A stretch of DNA of 64,000 nucleotides. Origin: Acetatifactor muris. Its GTDB lineage: Bacteria > Bacillota > Clostridia > Lachnospirales > Lachnospiraceae. The notes beneath the pieces are model-generated. The model did not search any database, was not told where the DNA came from, and saw nothing but the letters and a program-made list of their open reading frames with translations. Both the position numbers and the translations under genes were made by a program. Shown here in pieces: positions 60,600-64,000 of the stretch. How positions within the stretch are numbered: the stretch's first letter is position 1; every line of letters begins with the position of its first letter. The DNA lies in NCBI RefSeq assembly GCF_024623325.1, contig NZ_JANJZD010000006.1, positions 1 through 64,000 of the forward strand. Reading direction: 5' to 3'.

Positions 60600-61661
60600 C
60601 TACTGTAAATCCTGGCGGTCTGCAGTATATCTCAACGGAACCGCCATATTCCAGGTATCCGTGGCATCGCGAAAACTGTCTGTTCCATTGGAAACAGCGA
60701 AAAACAGGCAGATCGGCTTCCCCTCCTCAAAAAGGAGAAAGGGTCTTTCCATATTCCCCATAAGCTCCGTCCTTCCGTCTTCCCAAAGGATTCTGCGGGA
60801 ATAAGCCTGCTCTCCCCTCACCAGCTGCCAGTGATCCCCGTCCTCTGACCATGCATATACCCCGCCATATTTTTCCCCGCAGACATTACCATGCATGTCC
60901 TTGGCAATCATCCGGTACATGGCGCCGTCCCTCCATAGAAACGGATCCTCCAGCTCCACATCCCGGTCAAACAGCGCCTCCTCCGATCGCTCCGTGTAAG
61001 GCCCGTCATATCTGAGAGCACGCGCTGTGTGAAGTTTCATCGCGCCATGAAGCAGACCTGAATACGGCGGCTGCTTATATGCTCTGGATTTATAAAGTAA
61101 CAGGACGCTTCCGTCAGGCTCCACGCAGGGCGCCGGATTGGAGGTCAGCATATTATCCCCATGGCCGGGCCTTACCGGAAGCACCGGCGCCGGAAACCTT
61201 TTCCAGGGCCCTGTAATATGATCCGCCACCGCAATGCCTACCCGCTTATTGGCTCTTGCAACGATAACCCTGGGATCCTCCGGCCGCAAATCTTCCCCCA
61301 AAGTCAAATCGGCAAAAGGATGGGTACTGCCCGTATAATAAAGCACCCACTTATCTCCCTGCCTGGTAATATGGGGATTGTGGGTCATTCGTCCGTCCCA
61401 ATACTGCGGCCCTCTTGCAGGCAGCACCGTCCCGGCCCACCGATAAGGACCTTCCGGGGTATCGGAAACGGCCCGCACTACCTCGGATACCAGCAGCCAT
61501 CCCGGATGCATGGGGAACGCTTTAGGCCACCTGGAGGCAAACATATGATACCTTCCGTCCTCCCCCTTTGCCACACTCCCGCACCATACCCAGAAATCTT
61601 TCATGCGAAATCCTCCCTGTAACGGTACCGGCAGCATTCTCTCCTTTAATTGTATCTCCAT
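60600..61661 (-). CDS. GH43-like five-blade propeller glycosidase
   Basis: 353 aa. Repeated beta-blade patterns fit the five-blade propeller: FWVWCGSVAKGEDGRYHMF with a first Asp just before it, NPHITRQGDKWVLYYTGS, NPAPCVEPDGSVLLLYKS, LEDPFLWRDGAMYRMIAKD with the second Asp, and MERPFLLFEEGK with a candidate acid Glu. This suggests the GH43/GH117 clan, probably acting on arabinose-, xylose- or galactose-containing glycans. The start ATG 61661 has AAGGAG upstream; the longer frame to 61730 lies in the promoter region. It is transcribed toward the response regulator, with a palindrome upstream at 61702-61737. No signal peptide. Confidence 0.75.
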   Translation of the reverse strand: MEIQLKERMLPVPLQGGFRMKDFWVWCGSVAKGEDGRYHMFASRWPKAFPMHPGWLLVSEVVRAVSDTPEGPYRWAGTVLPARGPQYWDGRMTHNPHITRQGDKWVLYYTGSTHPFADLTLGEDLRPEDPRVIVARANKRVGIAVADHITGPWKRFPAPVLPVRPGHGDNMLTSNPAPCVEPDGSVLLLYKSRAYKQPPYSGLLHGAMKLHTARALRYDGPYTERSEEALFDRDVELEDPFLWRDGAMYRMIAKDMHGNVCGEKYGGVYAWSEDGDHWQLVRGEQAYSRRILWEDGRTELMGNMERPFLLFEEGKPICLFFAVSNGTDSFRDATDTWNMAVPLRYTADRQDLQ

Positions 61662-61701
61662 TCTTCTGCACTCCTTACCTTGTTTATCCAGATTCCCATA
61701 T

Positions 61702-61737
61702 TTAAAGCATAACATATATTTTTTTATCATGCTTTAA
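61702..61737. promoter_or_regulatory. inverted repeat upstream of the GH43-like gene
   Basis: TTAAAGCAT (61702-61710) and ATGCTTTAA (61729-61737), perfect 9-base arms with an 18-base A/T-rich gap, 41 bases before the start codon. The arms are two helical turns apart, typical of a dimeric regulator's site. No terminator T run. Confidence 0.55.
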
Positions 61738-61833
61738 TTTATTTCCTGTACCATTGGATTTTTTTCTTCACTGTTCTCAGTCGGAAGGCAATAGCCACTT
61801 ATCCTTCCCAATCAACCGACTATGGTAAATCTG

Positions 61834-61862
61834 TTGAAATCAGCGTACACTTTTTCTATAAT
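61834..61862 (+). promoter_or_regulatory. promoter of the LytTR/DUF3021 operon
   Basis: -35 TTGAAA (61834-61839), a 17-base spacer and a perfect -10 TATAAT (61857-61862), 55 bases before the start codon. Confidence 0.82.
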
Positions 61863-61916
61863 ACAGACTATGAAAAAGCTTTTTCCATTTCAAAATCATA
61901 TAAAGGTGGTGGTCAG

Positions 61917-62357
61917 ATGCGGGTTGAAATTGTTATAGACAGTTCCTGTACGGAACCTGAGATTCTCATCAGAACTGCTTCCGTGACAGAGGAAGTCAGC
62001 CGCATTGTCGAAAAGCTGTCGGAAAATACGCCGCAGGTAATTTCAGGCAGTAGAAACGGCAAAATCGAAGTACTGGAACAGGCAGATCTGATACGAGTCT
62101 ATGCCCATAACGGAAAAGTTTTTGCCGTGACAGACAGCGGCGAATACACCTGCCGTCTCAGAATTTACGAATTTGAGCAGCGTCTGGATGCAGACAGTTT
62201 TGTCCGTATCTCAAATTCGGAAATCATCAACCTGAAAAAAGTCCGTCATTTTGATTTGAGTTTTACAGGTACGATTTGTGTCAGACTCCTGAACGGAACA
62301 GTAACTTATGTTTCCAGAAGATATGTTTCCAGAATCAAGAAAATATTAGGAATATGA
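61917..62357 (+). CDS. LytTR domain DNA-binding protein
   Basis: 146 aa. A short N-terminal part (about 1-45) precedes the LytTR domain: IEVLEQADLIRVYAHNGKVF, RLRIYEFEQRLDADSFVRIS, then VTYVSRRYVSRIKKIL. There is no receiver domain, so it is not a classic response regulator. In Firmicutes such short LytTR proteins are encoded with a DUF3021 membrane partner and often control their own operon. The DUF3021 gene follows after 9 bases. GGTGGTGG ribosome site before ATG 61917. Confidence 0.9.
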   Translation: MRVEIVIDSSCTEPEILIRTASVTEEVSRIVEKLSENTPQVISGSRNGKIEVLEQADLIRVYAHNGKVFAVTDSGEYTCRLRIYEFEQRLDADSFVRISNSEIINLKKVRHFDLSFTGTICVRLLNGTVTYVSRRYVSRIKKILGI

Positions 62358-62366
62358 GGTGAAAAT

Positions 62367-62846
62367 ATGCAGAAAAAAATAAAGAAAAAAATTATTTTAC
62401 GCAGTCTGTTTGGAATTCCCATCGGAATCACCATAGGATATCTTATTTCCATTGCAGGTTCTCTGATGTGGGGCCAGGGCTATTATTCTCCCTGCGTGCC
62501 CGAGCTGGTCTTAAGTTTGGGCAGCGAAATCCGTGCAGTCGTTCTTCAGACCGCTCTCTGTGCCTTACTGGGTTTAAGCTTTTCGGCCACCTCGGTCCTA
62601 TGGGAAATGGAAAACTGGAGCCTTGTAAAACAGACCGGAATTTATTTTCTGATTAATTCCATTGTCATGATGCCTGTGGCCTGGTTTACCCGCTGGATGG
62701 AACACAGCTTTATTGGTTTCCTTCGCTATTTCGGAATGTTTGCCGCAATTTTCATTCTGATATGGGTCCTGGAATGCATCATCGGCAGACGTAATATTGC
62801 CAAAATGAATGAAAAACTGCATCAGTCGCGACAGGAAGAAAAGTAA
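62367..62846 (+). CDS. DUF3021 family membrane protein
   Basis: 159 aa with four predicted membrane helices, a basic N-terminus (KKIKKKIILRS) and the family pattern GIPIGITIGYLISI, then YFLINSIVMMPVAWF and FAAIFILIWVLECII. The end is charged. It probably works with the LytTR protein as a membrane-bound sensor or anti-activator; that role is known only for related pairs. AGGTGA ribosome site before ATG 62367. Confidence 0.9.
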   Translation: MQKKIKKKIILRSLFGIPIGITIGYLISIAGSLMWGQGYYSPCVPELVLSLGSEIRAVVLQTALCALLGLSFSATSVLWEMENWSLVKQTGIYFLINSIVMMPVAWFTRWMEHSFIGFLRYFGMFAAIFILIWVLECIIGRRNIAKMNEKLHQSRQEEK

Positions 62847-62858
62847 CATTTTTCGTCC

Positions 62859-63044
62859 TCATCGAATTTCTGCCAGCAGTGGCAACAGTTCATATTGAAT
62901 TCCTTTCACCGCCAGCCCTTCATCAAGGTACTGGCGGATAAAATCGTAAATGCTGTTTGCTCCTTCCTGTTTTAAATTCTGGTTCCCGTGAATGGCCAGG
63001 TCCGCCGCTTCTCCCCTTGCCAGTTCCTCCCATATTTGAGCCAT
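62859..63044 (-). CDS. small ORF coupled to the PD-(D/E)XK protein
   Basis: 61 aa, not recognised. It begins 2 bases after the stop of the upstream gene, with no separate ribosome site, so translation could be coupled. The sequence is probably helical and acidic (IWEELARGEAADLAIHGNQN, then IYDFIRQYLDEGLAVKG). It may be a separate small protein or the frameshifted end of the upstream gene. Its stop lies 12 bases from the convergent DUF3021 stop. Confidence 0.45.
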   Translation of the reverse strand: MAQIWEELARGEAADLAIHGNQNLKQEGANSIYDFIRQYLDEGLAVKGIQYELLPLLAEIR

Positions 63045-63046
63045 AT

Positions 63047-63979
63047 TCAGGGAGTTTCTGTCTCTCTTCCGGCAAGTTCTTTCCGCAGTTTTATAAGTTC
63101 TTCCGCTATCCTTGCATTCTCTTCCTTCAATTTTACCTTCTCTTCTGCCATCCTCGCATTCGCTTCTGTCATCCTTGCATTCTCTTCTGTCATCCTTGCA
63201 TTCTCTTCTGTCATCTTCGCATTCTCTTCTGTCATCCTTGCATTCTCTTCCGTCAATTTCGCCTTCTCTTCTCTCAGCATAATGACATCTTCCACCAGTT
63301 GTATCCGCATTCCGATCACCTCCGGGTCTTTCTTTACGGTCTCCACCATCCTGTGCATTTCCCGCAATTCTTCATTTACCGCATTTTTATAGGTTGTATC
63401 CTCCATGTAATGCAGCAGCTGCCTTATCGTCTCGTTCGGAACCCCTTCCGTCCCCTTTGTATACAGGAACAGGGTACTTGCACCGTCCTCATATGCCATG
63501 TCCGGCACTTCCACGCACTTGTTTTTCACCGTATACACCATACGGTTGTGCCCGAAGGGATCATAGGGCATAATCATGATAATAACCACATTTTTCAGTT
63601 TGTCGTAATCTGCTCCGGAATCCAGATTCCTTGCGGCAATCTTTCCATGATAAAACCGCATTCTACGCGGCAGCGCCCTGACATCCGAATCCCTGTCCTT
63701 CAGATCCGGCTCGATGTCATAAACCGTCACCCGTTCTCCGGCATCCTCCTCCGGTTCCAGATAGACATCCAGCCTGGCTCCGTGGAGATCCGCATCCGCA
63801 CCATAGTATGGTTTCTGGGCCGTCACCGCCAGATGCTTAAATTCCCTGCCCAAAATCGTTTTCAGAAGCATCTTCACAAATCTCTGCCCGATCTCCGGGT
63901 ATGTCACCATGGAACCAAACAGGAAATCATCCAGCAGGTTCATCTCCTCCAGTTTCTTTTTCATGCCTTTTTCTCTCAT
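63047..63979 (-). CDS. PD-(D/E)XK family 'transposase' (Rpn-like) with heptad-repeat tail
   Basis: 310 aa. The nuclease-like part (about 1-225) has NLLDDFLFGSMVTYPEIGQ, LDVYLEPEEDAGERVTVYDIE and LPRRMRFYHGKI, the arrangement of Rpn/PDDEXK_2 proteins. The pattern ARLDVYL...VYDIE supplies the Asp and Glu of the active site. The C-terminal tail (about 235-300) is a heptad repeat of TEENARM-type units, a coiled coil made by 21-bp DNA repeats. Relatives are linked to DNA rearrangement and phage defence. The ATG at 63979 has GGAG 6 bases upstream. The first base of the gene is 22 bases from the window end, so its promoter is not seen. Confidence 0.88.
   Translation of the reverse strand: MREKGMKKKLEEMNLLDDFLFGSMVTYPEIGQRFVKMLLKTILGREFKHLAVTAQKPYYGADADLHGARLDVYLEPEEDAGERVTVYDIEPDLKDRDSDVRALPRRMRFYHGKIAARNLDSGADYDKLKNVVIIMIMPYDPFGHNRMVYTVKNKCVEVPDMAYEDGASTLFLYTKGTEGVPNETIRQLLHYMEDTTYKNAVNEELREMHRMVETVKKDPEVIGMRIQLVEDVIMLREEKAKLTEENARMTEENAKMTEENARMTEENARMTEANARMAEEKVKLKEENARIAEELIKLRKELAGRETETP
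63120..63270 (-). repeat. 21-bp coding repeats (heptad coiled coil) in the Rpn-like gene
   Basis: About seven imperfect copies of a 21-bp unit (plus strand GCATTCTCTTCTGTCATCCTT and variants) encode the repeated ENARMTE heptad. Each is in frame, so the copy number can change without breaking the gene. It is not a CRISPR: there are no spacers. Confidence 0.85.
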
Positions 63980-64000
63980 ACCGTTCTCCTTTCCTATTTG

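Noticed and set aside
63120..63270. CRISPR-like or minisatellite array
   Set aside because: The 21-bp units are directly joined, in frame, and encode a heptad coiled coil in a complete gene.

Overview
The window reads as chromosomal DNA of a gut Lachnospiraceae (Clostridia, Firmicutes). The signs are Gram-positive lipoprotein signal peptides, strong GGAGG ribosome sites, YesM-type histidine kinases with AraC-type response regulators, LplA/LplB/LplC-type sugar importers without their own ATPase, and families typical of that group (DUF5711, LysM protein, PD-(D/E)XK 'transposase', LytTR plus DUF3021). No marker gives the genus.

Layout. 1-700: the 5' end of a 16S rRNA gene on the minus strand with its leader and promoter. 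748-13226: mostly minus-strand genes. These are a lipoprotein, a Gfo/Idh/MocA dehydrogenase with a sugar-phosphate isomerase and a divergent AraC regulator, CvpA, two envelope proteins, galM, the recR-ybaB-dnaX block and pfkA. Two pairs of about 105-bp tandem repeats lie in the galM/recR and ybaB/dnaX gaps. They fold into long hairpins with a compensatory base change. 13424-17176: a tRNA-Ser(CGA) gene cut in its anticodon loop. Its two halves are 3.7 kb apart and enclose a second intact tRNA-Ser(CGA), a truncated CHC2-type ICE gene, transposase debris, a YhcG-like nuclease and a helix-turn-helix protein. This is probably a decayed integrative element without its integrase.

17249-61661: about 44 kb of glycan-utilisation genes in several operons. 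Block A (minus, 31414 to 17249) has an SBP-like lipoprotein, a FucI-like isomerase, a class V PLP enzyme, a small unknown protein, GH29, GH42, GH31, a MATE transporter and GH13. Block B (39716 to 33422) has GH29, a CE15-like esterase, two permeases and an SBP. A histidine kinase gene (31567) and a response regulator gene (39918) bracket it on the opposite strand. Block C (47399 to 41528) has GH2 and a large GH67-like protein, with a divergent GH29 at 47662. Block D (61661 to 48970) has a GH43-like protein, a response regulator/kinase pair, two permeases, an SBP, GH36, GH88, an aldo-keto reductase and GH105. None of the glycosidases has a visible signal peptide. Oligosaccharides are therefore probably imported intact and cut in the cytoplasm. 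GH88, GH105, CE15 and several GH29 enzymes point to acidic, fucose- or galactose-decorated plant polysaccharides such as rhamnogalacturonans or arabinogalactans; this substrate is inferred. The two block B promoters share a 33-bp motif (29 of 33 positions identical) at the same distance from the -10 box, a good candidate operator.

61917-63979: a LytTR regulator with a DUF3021 membrane protein, then a PD-(D/E)XK (Rpn-like) protein with a heptad-repeat tail and a small coupled ORF.

Starts were set from ribosome sites where the longest reading frame was implausible. All family calls were made by eye, without database searches.
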